From Acidicapsa ligni (GTDB lineage Bacteria; Acidobacteriota; Terriglobia; Terriglobales; Acidobacteriaceae): a stretch of DNA of 64,000 nt. Both the position numbers and the translations under genes were made by a program. Positions 8,235 to 17,441 of the stretch are shown here, in pieces (position 1 is the stretch's first letter; every line of letters starts with the position of its first letter). The notes below the pieces were generated by a model. That model had not been told where the DNA came from. It did not search any database and worked only from the letters and a program-made list of their open reading frames with translations. The stretch spans positions 1,054,001 to 1,118,000 of the forward strand of contig NZ_JAGSYG010000001.1 in NCBI RefSeq assembly GCF_025685655.1, in the 5' to 3' direction.

Positions 8235-9198
8235 GCGAGCGGTTCTTCTCCTTGCGCATGGAACTGCGGGTAGTCTCGATGAGATACCGGAGTACCTGCG
8301 CAATGTTGTGAGCGGCCGCCCTATGCCGCAGCACGTCATTGAGGAGATACAGCATCGTTATTCGCTGATCGGTGAGCCGAAAGGCCACAGCCCGCTTACG
8401 GATCTCACGCTGCAGCAGGGCGCGTTATTGCAGGCAGAGATTGGTGCTGCGGTGTATGTGGGCATGCGCAACTGGCGGCCTTATATTGCGGATGTAGTAA
8501 AGCAGATGCGGGCTGACGGCGTGGATGAAATCGCGGCTATCTGCCTTGCTCCGCAGAACTCGCGTACTTCTGTGGGCCTTTATCGCCGTGCTGTATTGGC
8601 GGAGGCTGCTGGTATCAAAGTCGACTTCATCGAGGGCTGGGCGGATGAGCCTTTGTTGGCCGATGCTTTCGCGGATCGTCTTCGTGGCGTTCATCAGCAG
8701 TTATCGCGTGAAACTGGCCAGTCGGTTGCCGTGATTTTCACGGCACATAGTGTTCCTTGCCGGACGATTCAGACTCCCGTGGTTTCAGAGGGGCAGCCGG
8801 TTCTATGGCCTACGACGGGAGCAGTTCCAACGCCCGATCCATACGCGGTTGAGGCGAAGCATACTGCGGAGTTGGTAGCTGAGCGTATTCCTGAAATTAC
8901 CGCATGGTATTTCGCTTTTCAGAGCCAGGGTGCCAGTGGTGGTCCGTGGATTGGGCCTGGAGTGGAAGCGACGCTGGATGCGTTGGCAGCGGAGGGCGTC
9001 AAGACGGTTCTTGTGCAGCCGATTGGTTTCCTCTGCGATCACGTCGAGATTCTTTATGACATTGATATTGCCTTTCGTGAACACGCTGCGAAGCTGGGAA
9101 TTCGTCTGGAGCGCCCGGAGTCGTTGAACGATTCGCCGATCCTCACGCAGGCCCTGGCCAAACTGGCTCGCGAGAGTTTCGCGCGGCTGGCAGGTTAG
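8227..9198 (+). CDS. hemH: Ferrochelatase
   Basis: 323 residues from a TTG start that overlaps hemE. A GAGG six bases upstream fixes this start; the frame is open further back but without a ribosome site. It inserts Fe(II) into porphyrin. Family signatures are the N-terminal LLLAHGTAGSLDEIP strand-loop, the IFTAHSVP strand with the metal-site histidine, the QGASGGPWIGP block and the C-terminal QPIGFLCDHVEILYDID, which carries the second His/Glu set. The segment VYVGMRNWRPYI resembles the GNRNWxP signature of coproporphyrin ferrochelatases (CpfC). Acting on coproporphyrin III is therefore possible, and sitting next to hemE fits either route. Confidence 0.92.
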   Translation: MAKRAVLLLAHGTAGSLDEIPEYLRNVVSGRPMPQHVIEEIQHRYSLIGEPKGHSPLTDLTLQQGALLQAEIGAAVYVGMRNWRPYIADVVKQMRADGVDEIAAICLAPQNSRTSVGLYRRAVLAEAAGIKVDFIEGWADEPLLADAFADRLRGVHQQLSRETGQSVAVIFTAHSVPCRTIQTPVVSEGQPVLWPTTGAVPTPDPYAVEAKHTAELVAERIPEITAWYFAFQSQGASGGPWIGPGVEATLDALAAEGVKTVLVQPIGFLCDHVEILYDIDIAFREHAAKLGIRLERPESLNDSPILTQALAKLARESFARLAG

Positions 9199-9203
9199 CA
9201 GAT

Positions 9204-10118
9204 ATGGCGCGCATCATTGCAGCAGCCCAATATGCAGCTCTTGCCGGAGACCTGGAGGGAAACCTCGAACGGCATCTGCGCTTTGCGGCAACCGCAGCCA
9301 CGCTGGGCGTTCAACTGCTGGTTTTTCCCGAGCTATCGCTTACGGGCTATGAGATTGCTCGCGCCGATGAACTGGTGGTGAATCCTCACTCGGCAGTGCT
9401 CGATCCATTGCGGGCGATTGCGAAAGAGTCGTCCATGACGATCGTTGCGGGCGCGCCGGTGCGGTTTGGCTTGAATGATCTGCATATCGGCGAATTTGCA
9501 TTTTTGCCGGATGGGCATGTGGCGGTCTACACGAAGCGTTATCTGCATGGCGCAGAGCGGGAGATATTCACGGCGGGGCAAGGTGGGCCGATCCTGCACC
9601 TGGGGCGCATCGTGCTGGCGATGGCTATCTCTACTGATATTTCAGAGCCTGGCCACGCTGCCAATGCAGCAGCGAATAAAGCGAGTGTGTATGCGGCGAG
9701 CATGCTTGTGAGCGCCACCGGGTATGAGCTGGATGCAGCGCGTTTGCGAGGCTATGCGAAGGCCCATGCGATGACTGTGTTGATGGCGAATCACTCTGCT
9801 CCTACGGAAGGTTGGGCAGGCGACTGTACGGAAGGCTGGACATCGGCAGGCCGCAGCGCGATATGGGATGAACAGGGCAGTTTGGTCGTTGCCAGTCCGG
9901 ATGCGGAAGAGGCGCTTGTGCTGGGCCGCCGTCGTGGGCGCAAATGGGAAGGCGCGGTCTTTCCGCTTCGCGAGCTTATGTCCGCGCAGCCGAATCCACC
10001 GGTGAATCTGCCGGTCACGGATGAGGCTCCGGTAGTCCCGCTGGAGGTTAATGCTGCGAAACCGGTTGCCGAGCCTGTCGCTGCGCCAACGCCGGATCAG
10101 GGCAGCTTATTTGGATGA
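9204..10118 (+). CDS. Nitrilase-superfamily protein with Ser at the catalytic Cys position
   Basis: 304 residues, starting 5 bp after hemH stops. The carbon-nitrogen hydrolase fold is clear: VFPELSLTGYE with the catalytic Glu43, VYTKRYLHGAE with Lys111, and HAANAAANKASVY after the nucleophile elbow. The nucleophile is normally Cys in an I-C-x-D motif, but here it reads I-S-T-D with Ser143 (codon tct at 9630). The enzyme may be inactive towards amides, use Ser, or act as a binding protein. The C-terminal ~50 residues are Pro/Ala-rich and probably disordered. The link to haem synthesis is only by position. Confidence 0.8.
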   Translation: MARIIAAAQYAALAGDLEGNLERHLRFAATAATLGVQLLVFPELSLTGYEIARADELVVNPHSAVLDPLRAIAKESSMTIVAGAPVRFGLNDLHIGEFAFLPDGHVAVYTKRYLHGAEREIFTAGQGGPILHLGRIVLAMAISTDISEPGHAANAAANKASVYAASMLVSATGYELDAARLRGYAKAHAMTVLMANHSAPTEGWAGDCTEGWTSAGRSAIWDEQGSLVVASPDAEEALVLGRRRGRKWEGAVFPLRELMSAQPNPPVNLPVTDEAPVVPLEVNAAKPVAEPVAAPTPDQGSLFG

Positions 10119-10230
10119 TACTGTTTTGGGACGCGCGATTCGTCATGCCAGGGATTCGTCATGGCAGATGGATGCGATACATTGGCAGTGATTCAATAGT
10201 CCCATTCAGTTCATACCCAGGAGCACAACA

Positions 10231-11613
10231 TTGACTCTTTCCTCATTGCCGCGTTCTCTCCGGCTTTTCTTTACTGCCGTTTTTGTATGCAGCGTTGCCA
10301 GCGCTATTTATGCGGTTGCACAGACATCTGCGCCAGCCGCAAAGCCCGTGCCAACGGTGTACATCAAGGCAGGTCATCTCTTCGACGCCACGTCAGACAA
10401 GCTGCGAGATGATGTTGTGCTGGTAGTTGAAGGAGAGCGTCTTACGCGTGTGGCTGCTGCGTCTGAAGTCACGATTCCTGCGGGAGCAACTGTGGTTGAT
10501 CTCTCCAAAGACTGGGTGTTGCCGGGATTAATCGATTGCCATACACATCTTGAAGTGCGCGCGGATCAGTATGATCCGATCAACGAGGTGCGTTTTACGC
10601 CATTCATGGGCAGTTTTAATGGCGTGGTGAATGCGAACAAGACTTTGCTGGCGGGGTTCACGAGCGTGCGTGATGTGGGTTCGCAGCCATTCTTCGCAGT
10701 TGATCTGCGCAAGGCTATTGATTCAGGATTTATTCCCGGGCCTCGCGTTGTCGCGAGTGGTCCGGGTATCTCGATTACCGGCGGGCATGGGGATATGAAC
10801 GGCTTTGCGCCTGCGGTCAGCAACAGCATGTATCCGGCGGAAAAGGACTATGCCATTGCAGATGGTCCTGATGAAGTGCGTAGAGTTGTTCGCGAACAGG
10901 TGAAGTATGGCGTGGATGTGATCAAGATTCTCGCGACAGGCGGCGTGTTATCGGCGGGGGACAAGCCGGGCGCGGAGCAGTTCACTTATGAAGAACTCAA
11001 GGTTGCTGCTGACGAGGCGCATCGCGCGGGTCGCAAGATTGCTGCTCATGCGCATGGAACGCAGGGCATCAAGGATGCGATTCGTGCCGGTATTGACTCG
11101 ATTGAACACGGCAGCCTGATCGATGCCGAGGGCATCCAGATGATGAAGGAGCATGGGACGTATCTTGATGCTGATATTTATAACGACGACTACATCCTGG
11201 GTAAGGCTGGGGAATTTGGATTGCCGCAGGAGATGATTAATAAAGAGAAGATGATTGGCAAGCTGCAACGCGAAAACTTCGCGAAGGCAGTTGCTGCCGG
11301 TGTGAAGATTTCGTTTGGCACGGATGCGGGCGTTTATCCGCATGGGGATAATGCGAAGCAGTTTCACTACATGGTCAAGTTTGGCATGACTCCGGCGGGT
11401 GCGATCCATGCTGCGACTTCGAGTGCTGCGGATCTGATTGATCGCTCCAAGGATGTGGGCACGCTTGAAAGCGGCAAGTACGCGGATTTGATTGCAGTCA
11501 TGGCGAATCCCCTGGATCGCATTGAAGTGCTGGAGCATGTGAGCTTTGTGATGAAGGGCGGCAAGGTATACAAGGACGAGCTTGGAGCGGCTGTTTCGAC
11601 AGCGAAGCCTTAG
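10231..11613 (+). CDS. Secreted amidohydrolase-family metal-dependent hydrolase
   Basis: 460 residues with a TTG start behind a CAGGAG ribosome site and a signal peptide (cleavage near residue 30). Metal ligands of the amidohydrolase barrel are visible: DCHTH (102-106), HAHGTQG (second His pair), SIEHGSL and the late GTDAG aspartate. A Lys in the DVIKI strand may be the bridging carboxylated lysine. Close relatives are imidazolonepropionase-like and Xaa-Pro dipeptidase-type amidohydrolases, which cleave C-terminal amino acids or small amides outside the cytoplasm. The substrate cannot be read from sequence. It seems to be a single gene. Confidence 0.85.
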   Translation: MTLSSLPRSLRLFFTAVFVCSVASAIYAVAQTSAPAAKPVPTVYIKAGHLFDATSDKLRDDVVLVVEGERLTRVAAASEVTIPAGATVVDLSKDWVLPGLIDCHTHLEVRADQYDPINEVRFTPFMGSFNGVVNANKTLLAGFTSVRDVGSQPFFAVDLRKAIDSGFIPGPRVVASGPGISITGGHGDMNGFAPAVSNSMYPAEKDYAIADGPDEVRRVVREQVKYGVDVIKILATGGVLSAGDKPGAEQFTYEELKVAADEAHRAGRKIAAHAHGTQGIKDAIRAGIDSIEHGSLIDAEGIQMMKEHGTYLDADIYNDDYILGKAGEFGLPQEMINKEKMIGKLQRENFAKAVAAGVKISFGTDAGVYPHGDNAKQFHYMVKFGMTPAGAIHAATSSAADLIDRSKDVGTLESGKYADLIAVMANPLDRIEVLEHVSFVMKGGKVYKDELGAAVSTAKP

Positions 11614-11693
11614 CTAGAATGCAGGGGCACTGTTTGGGAAATAGTGACTCTTATTGAACGAAATCTCACCACATCAAAAAATAGAACGATCTT

Positions 11694-11770
11694 TGCGCTC
11701 GCTATAAAACTCCATCTCGGGACGAAAGGCTTTTGAGGCTTCGTGACGGATAGAGTAGGTAGCGAGCGCA
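11694..11770 (+). promoter_or_regulatory. Structured leader ahead of the carotenoid operon
   Basis: An 11-bp perfect inverted repeat (TGCGCTCGCTA at 11694, TAGCGAGCGCA at 11760) encloses 55 bp that itself holds CGAA...TTCG and aggctt/gaggctt complements. If transcribed it would fold into a branched stem just before the first desaturase. No known riboswitch class is recognised. Confidence 0.4.
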
Positions 11771-11818
11771 TCTTATTTGTTCTTGTTGGAGATACAAGGC
11801 AATCAATCCCGGTATGCG

Positions 11819-13471
11819 ATGCAACACGAAGCGAGTTACTCAGCGTCCAATAGCTCAGGTGTTGTAACCCAGTCCCCTATGAAAATAAGTGCTACATCAA
11901 AAAAATCGGACAGGGTTATTATCATCGGCGCCGGGCCGGGCGGATTAGCTACTGCGATGTTGCTTGCCAAGGCCGGCCTTGAAGTAACGGTGGTCGAGAA
12001 GCGCGGCACGGTCGGTGGACGTACCTCGACAATTGAGCAGGATGGTTTCAGGTTCGATACTGGGCCGACCTTTTTTCTTTATCCGCAGGTGCTGCGCGAG
12101 ATCTTCGCTGCTACTGGTCACTGTCTTGAAAAAGAAGTGCCGATGTATCGGCTCGATCCGCAGTATCGATTGGTGTTCGGTGGAGGGGGGAAGATCGATG
12201 CAACGCCTGATGTTGAAAAGATGAAGGCGGAGATTGCCACGATCAGTCCGTCCGATGCTTCGCGTTTGGAAAACTACTTCCGCGACAATCGTGAAAAGCT
12301 GCAGCGATTCGCGCCAATCCTGCAATCGCCGTTCGAAAGCTGGCGTGATCTTGTTCGCCCAGAGATGCTGCGCATGTTGCCGCTTGTTCGCCCGTGGCGT
12401 TCGCTGGATTCGGATCTGCGCAAATATTTCAAGGACGAGCGTGTGCGCCTGGGCTTCAGTTTTCAGTCCAAGTATCTAGGCATGTCGCCATTTTCTTGTC
12501 CTAGTCTCTTCAGCATTCTTTCTTTTCTGGAGTACGAGCATGGTGTCTTCCATCCAGTGGGCGGATGCGGTGCGGTCACGCTGGCAATGGCTCGCATTGC
12601 GGAGAAGATGGGCGTGAAGATTCTGCTCAATACGGCGGTTGAGGAGATGCTCTTTGAAGGCCGTAAAGCGGTTGGTGTGCGAACGGAGCATGAGACTCTT
12701 CATGCAGATGCAGTGGTGGTGAACGCCGATTTTGCGCAGGCCATGCAGCGCATGATTCCGGATGGTTTGCGTCGTCGGTGGACGGACAAGCGTATTGCGA
12801 AGAAGCAGTTTTCTTGCTCTACATTCATGATGTACCTGGGCATCGAAGGCCGCTATGACGATGTTGCTCATCACACGATTTATCTTTCCGGGGACTATCA
12901 GCAGAACCTTCGAGACATTGAGCATGAGCATACGTTGACGACTAACGACGCAAGCTTCTATGTGCAGAACGCGTGTGTCACCGATTCAACGCTTGCGCCT
13001 GAGGGGATGAGCACGCTTTACGTGCTGTTTCCATGTACGCATGAGACGAGCAATGTGGACTGGGGTGTGCAGGAAGCGGGCTTTCGCAATCAGGCTCTGC
13101 GACAGTTAGAGAAGATCGGTATTACGGATGTAGAGCGGCGCATTCGCGTGGAGCGGCGGTTCACTCCGGCGACATGGAACTCGGAGTTTCATTTGCACCT
13201 TGGGGCCACTTTTAGCATGGCTCACAGCTTGAGGCAGATGCTGCATCTGCGTCCGCATAATCGCTTTGAGGATCTTGATGGTGTCTACCTGGTTGGCGGC
13301 GGTACACATCCTGGCAGCGGGTTGCCGGTTATCTTTGAGTCAGCGCGTATTACTTCGCGACTGTTATTGGAAGACATGCAGCTTGAGCCGGGATGGAATT
13401 CTTCAACGGCGCATGAGGGCGAGTTGCAGGGCAGTGTTGAAGGGAACGCGCTTTATGAGCCTGCTCACTAG
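11819..13471 (+). CDS. CrtN/CrtI-type carotenoid desaturase
   Basis: 550 residues from this ATG (a TTG at 11777 and an ATG at 11879 are alternatives). The FAD dinucleotide motif is RVIIIGAGPGGLATAMLLAKAG with VVEKRGTVGGRT downstream. The C-terminal GGGTHPGSGLPVIFESA is the conserved second FAD block of phytoene desaturases. The order desaturase, aldehyde dehydrogenase, second desaturase matches crtN-ald-crtNb of Methylomonas C30 carotenoid synthesis. It may therefore desaturate 4,4'-diapophytoene or squalene, but a C40 substrate cannot be excluded. It is the first gene of a five-gene same-strand run. Confidence 0.85.
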   Translation: MQHEASYSASNSSGVVTQSPMKISATSKKSDRVIIIGAGPGGLATAMLLAKAGLEVTVVEKRGTVGGRTSTIEQDGFRFDTGPTFFLYPQVLREIFAATGHCLEKEVPMYRLDPQYRLVFGGGGKIDATPDVEKMKAEIATISPSDASRLENYFRDNREKLQRFAPILQSPFESWRDLVRPEMLRMLPLVRPWRSLDSDLRKYFKDERVRLGFSFQSKYLGMSPFSCPSLFSILSFLEYEHGVFHPVGGCGAVTLAMARIAEKMGVKILLNTAVEEMLFEGRKAVGVRTEHETLHADAVVVNADFAQAMQRMIPDGLRRRWTDKRIAKKQFSCSTFMMYLGIEGRYDDVAHHTIYLSGDYQQNLRDIEHEHTLTTNDASFYVQNACVTDSTLAPEGMSTLYVLFPCTHETSNVDWGVQEAGFRNQALRQLEKIGITDVERRIRVERRFTPATWNSEFHLHLGATFSMAHSLRQMLHLRPHNRFEDLDGVYLVGGGTHPGSGLPVIFESARITSRLLLEDMQLEPGWNSSTAHEGELQGSVEGNALYEPAH

Positions 13472-13526
13472 TTCTACTTAACTTTAAGATCGCTTAAATT
13501 GAGGATCCTGGAGATTCCATAGCAGA

Positions 13527-15026
13527 GTGGAAATTGCGAGCGATACAATGCAGCAGGTGAAGCCATCCGTGAGAACCGGGTATCTGGAAGGCGTGGCGCT
13601 GGCCCAGAGGGCATGGGCTGAGACGCCGCTTAGCTTGCGTGCTGCCCTGATGGGCAGGCTGCGCAGGCGTATCGCATCCGGTGCGGTGGAACTTGCTGAG
13701 ACGGTGCCGACAAATCTAGTCGGCGCGCTTAATCGAAGTGTTGCCGATACGCTGGTCTCCGAGGTGTTGCCGCTGGTTGAGGCTTGCCGCTTTCTGGAGT
13801 GCGAAGCCGCATGGATACTGGCTCCAAAGCGTCTGGGCAGGCGTGGACGTCCGTTGTGGCTTGCTGGTGTTGATGCCGAGGTAGAGCGTGCTCCGTGGGG
13901 AATTGTCCTGGTGCTGGCTGCGGCGAACTATCCGCTCTTTCTTGCCGGAGCACAAACGCTGCAGGCGCTGGTTGCGGGGAATGCTGTGTTGTGGAAGCCT
14001 GCGCCGGGTACGGAAACCGCGGCGTTTGCGCTGCGCACTTTGCTGATCGAGTGCGATATGAATCCGGAGCTGCTTACTTTGCTGGGCTCGAATATGGAGG
14101 CGGGAGCGGATGCGATTGCGGCTGGTGTAGATCATGTGGTGCTGACGGGTTCTGCGGAAACGGGCACGGCTGTGTTGCATCAACTTGCGGATACGCTGAC
14201 TCCGGCGACGATGGAACTGTCGGGCTGTGATGCTGTTTTTGTGTTGCAGGGAGCGGAGATTGAGCGTGTGGTGCAGGCACTGGCGTTTGGCTTGCGCTTC
14301 AATGGATCTTTCACCTGCATGGCTCCGCGTCGTGTTTTTCTGGTGGGAATGGGCGAGACGGCAGTTGCAGATTTTGAGGCCCGGCTGGCTGGCGCGTTGA
14401 TGGATGCTGCTCCGGTTCCGATCTCAATCAAAACATTTGCGTTGCTTCGGGAACTCATTGCCGATGCAAGGAAACAGGGCGCGGAGATACTACTGGATGG
14501 CATTCGCGGTGAGTCTGCGGCCTCTCATGCGGTGGGCGCTACGTTGATTGCGCGGGCTACGCCTGCGCTGCTCTCGATGCAGACGGATATCTTTGCGCCA
14601 ATCCTGAGTGTGATGCGCGTGGCTGATATGGACGAAGCGTTTGCTGCGTGTGCTGCCTGCGCTTATGCTCTGACGGCTTCTGTTTTTGGACCGTTGCGTG
14701 AGGCGCGTGTGTTTGCCGGCAAGCTACGTGTGGGCAACGTGCTTATCAACGATATTGTTGCGCCTACTGCTGACCCACGCATTCCGTTTGGTGGGCGAGG
14801 GCGTAGCGGCTTCGGTGTTACGCGTGGCGCCGAAGGGCTGCTGGCAATGACTACTCCGCGCACAATTCAGACGCAGCGGAGTCATTCCATGCGCGCGTAC
14901 CAGGCGACAGGCAGCGAACATATTCCGCTTTTTGCTGGTCTTACAGAGATGCTGCATGGCAGCAGTCTGCGTATGCGCTGGGCTGGTATGAAACGTATGC
15001 TGGCAGCCGCGAGAAAACTGAAATGA
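13527..15026 (+). CDS. Aldehyde dehydrogenase of the carotenoid cluster
   Basis: 499 residues from a GTG (an ATG at 13548 is the alternative). The NAD(P)-dependent ALDH fold is seen in APWGIVLVLAAANYPLFL, VVLTGSAETG, the general-base Glu in MELSGC and the nucleophile Cys in FNGSFTCMAPRR. The C-terminus has IPFGGRGRSGFG. It lies between two carotenoid desaturase paralogues, so it probably oxidises carotenoid aldehydes to carboxylic acids. This is the step done by AldH in staphyloxanthin synthesis and by Ald in Methylomonas. The pathway role is inferred from context. Confidence 0.85.
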   Translation: MEIASDTMQQVKPSVRTGYLEGVALAQRAWAETPLSLRAALMGRLRRRIASGAVELAETVPTNLVGALNRSVADTLVSEVLPLVEACRFLECEAAWILAPKRLGRRGRPLWLAGVDAEVERAPWGIVLVLAAANYPLFLAGAQTLQALVAGNAVLWKPAPGTETAAFALRTLLIECDMNPELLTLLGSNMEAGADAIAAGVDHVVLTGSAETGTAVLHQLADTLTPATMELSGCDAVFVLQGAEIERVVQALAFGLRFNGSFTCMAPRRVFLVGMGETAVADFEARLAGALMDAAPVPISIKTFALLRELIADARKQGAEILLDGIRGESAASHAVGATLIARATPALLSMQTDIFAPILSVMRVADMDEAFAACAACAYALTASVFGPLREARVFAGKLRVGNVLINDIVAPTADPRIPFGGRGRSGFGVTRGAEGLLAMTTPRTIQTQRSHSMRAYQATGSEHIPLFAGLTEMLHGSSLRMRWAGMKRMLAAARKLK

Positions 15027-15051
15027 TGCACGTGATTTACAGGAGAAACGA

Positions 15052-16590
15052 ATGCGCATCGCAGTCATAGGATCGGGCCTCGGCGGATTGGCCGCTGCAG
15101 CAACACTGGCCGCACGAGGCTATCAGGTTGAGGTCTTCGAGAAGAATTCGTGGCTGGGCGGCAAGGCGGCGGTGCTCCAGGAAGAGGGCTTTCGCTTTGA
15201 TATGGGACCGACGATCCTGATTCGTCCTTCGGTGTTGCGTCGTATCTTTTCGGAGGCGGATCGCAAGCTTGAAGACTATCTCGACATGGTGCGCCTCGAT
15301 CCGCAGTGGCGGTGTTTTTTCGACGACGGATTGGTTCTGGATCTTGAAGACAATCTCAAGGCGATGGCTGCTTCGCTGGACAATATCAAGCTGGGCATGG
15401 GCGATGGCTTTTTGAATTTTCAGCAGTTATCGGAGCAGTTACACACGATCAGTAACAAGTTTTTTTTCTGGAGACCAGTTGGCTCCATGATGGACACGCT
15501 CGATCTGAAAGGTGCGTTTTCGATCGATGTGCTCAAGGACGTGATGCGCATGCGGCTTGGGCAGACAGTGGGCGGAACTATTCGTGAATTCATTCCGGAT
15601 GCACGTGTGGCGCAGATGCTTGATCACTACACGCAGTATGTCGGTTCTTCGCCGGATGCGTCGCCTGCGATTCTATGCGCGATTGGCCACATGCAATCGG
15701 AAGAGGGTATCTGGTATCCGATGGGTGGTACGCGGGCGGTGCCTGAGGCACTGATCAAGTTAGGGCGCGAACTTGGCGTGAGTTACAACACGTCTGTTGA
15801 GGTCGAGAGGATACTTATCGAAGACGGCAAGGTTTCCGGGCTGGTGACGGCGGAGGATGAAAGACATAGCTTCGATGCCATCGTATCCAATGAAGACGCG
15901 GTTCGGACTTATCGCGAATTGCTTGGCGGGGATCATGCGAAGAAGTTCGATAAAGAGCGGGAGTATGAACCGGCCTGCTCTGGTGTGGTGCTTTACCTCG
16001 GTCTCAACAAGCGTTACGAGCATCTGGCGCATCATTGTTTTGTTTTCTCGCGCGATCCAGAGGAGGAGTTTCATCATATCTATGACCTGGGCAAGCTTGC
16101 GCCGGACCCCACCTGCTATCTTGCGTCGACGACTCGAACGGAGGCAGCTACGGCACCTGAGGGCGGTGACGCGCTGTACGTCCTTGTACACACGCCTTAT
16201 CTGCGCCCTGAGCATAACTGGGAGGCGATGTTTCCTGAATACAGGCAAGTTATTCTCGACAAACTGAAACGAACTGCTGGCATGCCGGATATCGAGGAGC
16301 GTATTGTTTTTGAGCGAGCACTTACTCCTGTGGACATTCACAATCGGTACAAGGTGCTGAATGGCGCGATTTACGGTCTATCGAGTCATGGGCGCTGGAA
16401 TGGCGCGTTCAAGCCATCCAATCGCCGTCGCGACCCGGAGGGACTCTTTCTTGCTGGAGGAGCTGCGCATCCTGGCCCTGGCATGCCGATGGTACTTATG
16501 TCGGGCTGGATCGCCGCAGATGCTTTAGATCAGCAGTATCGCGCTGGGCACGGTGCAGGGTATTGTGAAGAGGCGGTTGCGTCGAAGTAA
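15052..16590 (+). CDS. Second CrtN-like desaturase/oxidase (CrtNb/CrtP-like)
   Basis: 512 residues with AGGAG six bases before the ATG. The FAD-binding motif is IAVIGSGLGGLAAAATLAARG, followed by VFEKNSWLGGKAA. The C-terminal AGGAAHPGPGMPMVLMSG block is the family's second signature. Paralogues in second position of C30 clusters (CrtP in Staphylococcus, CrtNb in Methylomonas) oxidise the terminal methyl groups to aldehydes, which the preceding aldehyde dehydrogenase would take up. Which of the two paralogues desaturates and which oxidises cannot be settled from sequence alone. Confidence 0.85.
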   Translation: MRIAVIGSGLGGLAAAATLAARGYQVEVFEKNSWLGGKAAVLQEEGFRFDMGPTILIRPSVLRRIFSEADRKLEDYLDMVRLDPQWRCFFDDGLVLDLEDNLKAMAASLDNIKLGMGDGFLNFQQLSEQLHTISNKFFFWRPVGSMMDTLDLKGAFSIDVLKDVMRMRLGQTVGGTIREFIPDARVAQMLDHYTQYVGSSPDASPAILCAIGHMQSEEGIWYPMGGTRAVPEALIKLGRELGVSYNTSVEVERILIEDGKVSGLVTAEDERHSFDAIVSNEDAVRTYRELLGGDHAKKFDKEREYEPACSGVVLYLGLNKRYEHLAHHCFVFSRDPEEEFHHIYDLGKLAPDPTCYLASTTRTEAATAPEGGDALYVLVHTPYLRPEHNWEAMFPEYRQVILDKLKRTAGMPDIEERIVFERALTPVDIHNRYKVLNGAIYGLSSHGRWNGAFKPSNRRRDPEGLFLAGGAAHPGPGMPMVLMSGWIAADALDQQYRAGHGAGYCEEAVASK

Positions 16591-16625
16591 CGAGACGCGA
16601 GCGAACGGGATCTCAAGACGGACGT

Positions 16626-17441
16626 ATGACACGAACCCAGGTGAATCCGGCGCACTTCGTTGAAGAGCTGAGAAAGCCATCCCAGCGTGCCATCGGCCTG
16701 TTTTCGATCTATCTGCGCTGGTACATGCGACGTCATTTTTATTGTGTGCGTGTGGCCAATGCGGGACGGATTCCGTCACAGGCTCAGCCGTTGATTTTGT
16801 TTGCCAACCACCCGTCCTGGTGGGATCCGCTGACGGTGATGCTGTTGGGGCAGATGCTGTTGCCGGGGCGTGAGCACTATGCGCCGATGGATGAAACCTC
16901 ACTGAAGCATTACGGGATTTTTCGTCCGATGGGCTTCTTCGCGGTCGATGGCGCTACTGCGCGTGGTGCTGCGCAATTGCTGCGGGCGGGTCGCCAGATT
17001 CTCTCTCGTGCAGGATCGGTTTTGTGGATTACGCCGGAGGGGCAATTTCAGGATGTGCGCAAACGTCCGGTGATTTTCAAGCCCGGCCTGGGCGCGCTTA
17101 TGACGCGAAGCGGAAGACTGACCTGCGTTCCGATTGCGATTGAGTATGTTTTCTGGAATGAGCGCCTTCCGGAGATCGTGGTGAACATTGGCGAGCCGCT
17201 GGAGATTGCAGATGGAGGAATGGAAGACGCGCGCACGTGGACGAACCTGCTGTCCTATGCCATGTCGGCAACGCTGGATGAGCTGACTATGCTGGCTGTG
17301 GAGCGCGATCCGGATGCTTTTGAGGTTATGCTTTCGGGGTCGGCGGGAATTGGCGGTATCTATGAGCTTTGGAAGCGGTTTACCTGCGCAGTCACGGGCC
17401 GTCCCTATCATCACGATCATGGGAGCCTCCGCAAACGATGA
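16626..17441 (+). CDS. PlsC-type acyltransferase of the carotenoid cluster
   Basis: 271 residues. The acyltransferase motif HxxxxD is in [10 protein letters not shown] (His62, Asp67), and the glycerol-phosphate-type motif appears as TPEGQ. Three things suggest transfer of a fatty acid to a sugar-carotenoid: the family (lysophospholipid/PlsC-like), the position between a carotenoid oxidase and a glycosyltransferase, and the parallel with acyltransferase CrtO in staphyloxanthin. It shares no obvious similarity in order with phospholipid genes here. The stop overlaps the next start (ATGA), so translation is coupled. Confidence 0.8.
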   Translation: MTRTQVNPAHFVEELRKPSQRAIGLFSIYLRWYMRRHFYCVRVANAGRIPSQAQPLILFANHPSWWDPLTVMLLGQMLLPGREHYAPMDETSLKHYGIFRPMGFFAVDGATARGAAQLLRAGRQILSRAGSVLWITPEGQFQDVRKRPVIFKPGLGALMTRSGRLTCVPIAIEYVFWNERLPEIVVNIGEPLEIADGGMEDARTWTNLLSYAMSATLDELTMLAVERDPDAFEVMLSGSAGIGGIYELWKRFTCAVTGRPYHHDHGSLRKR

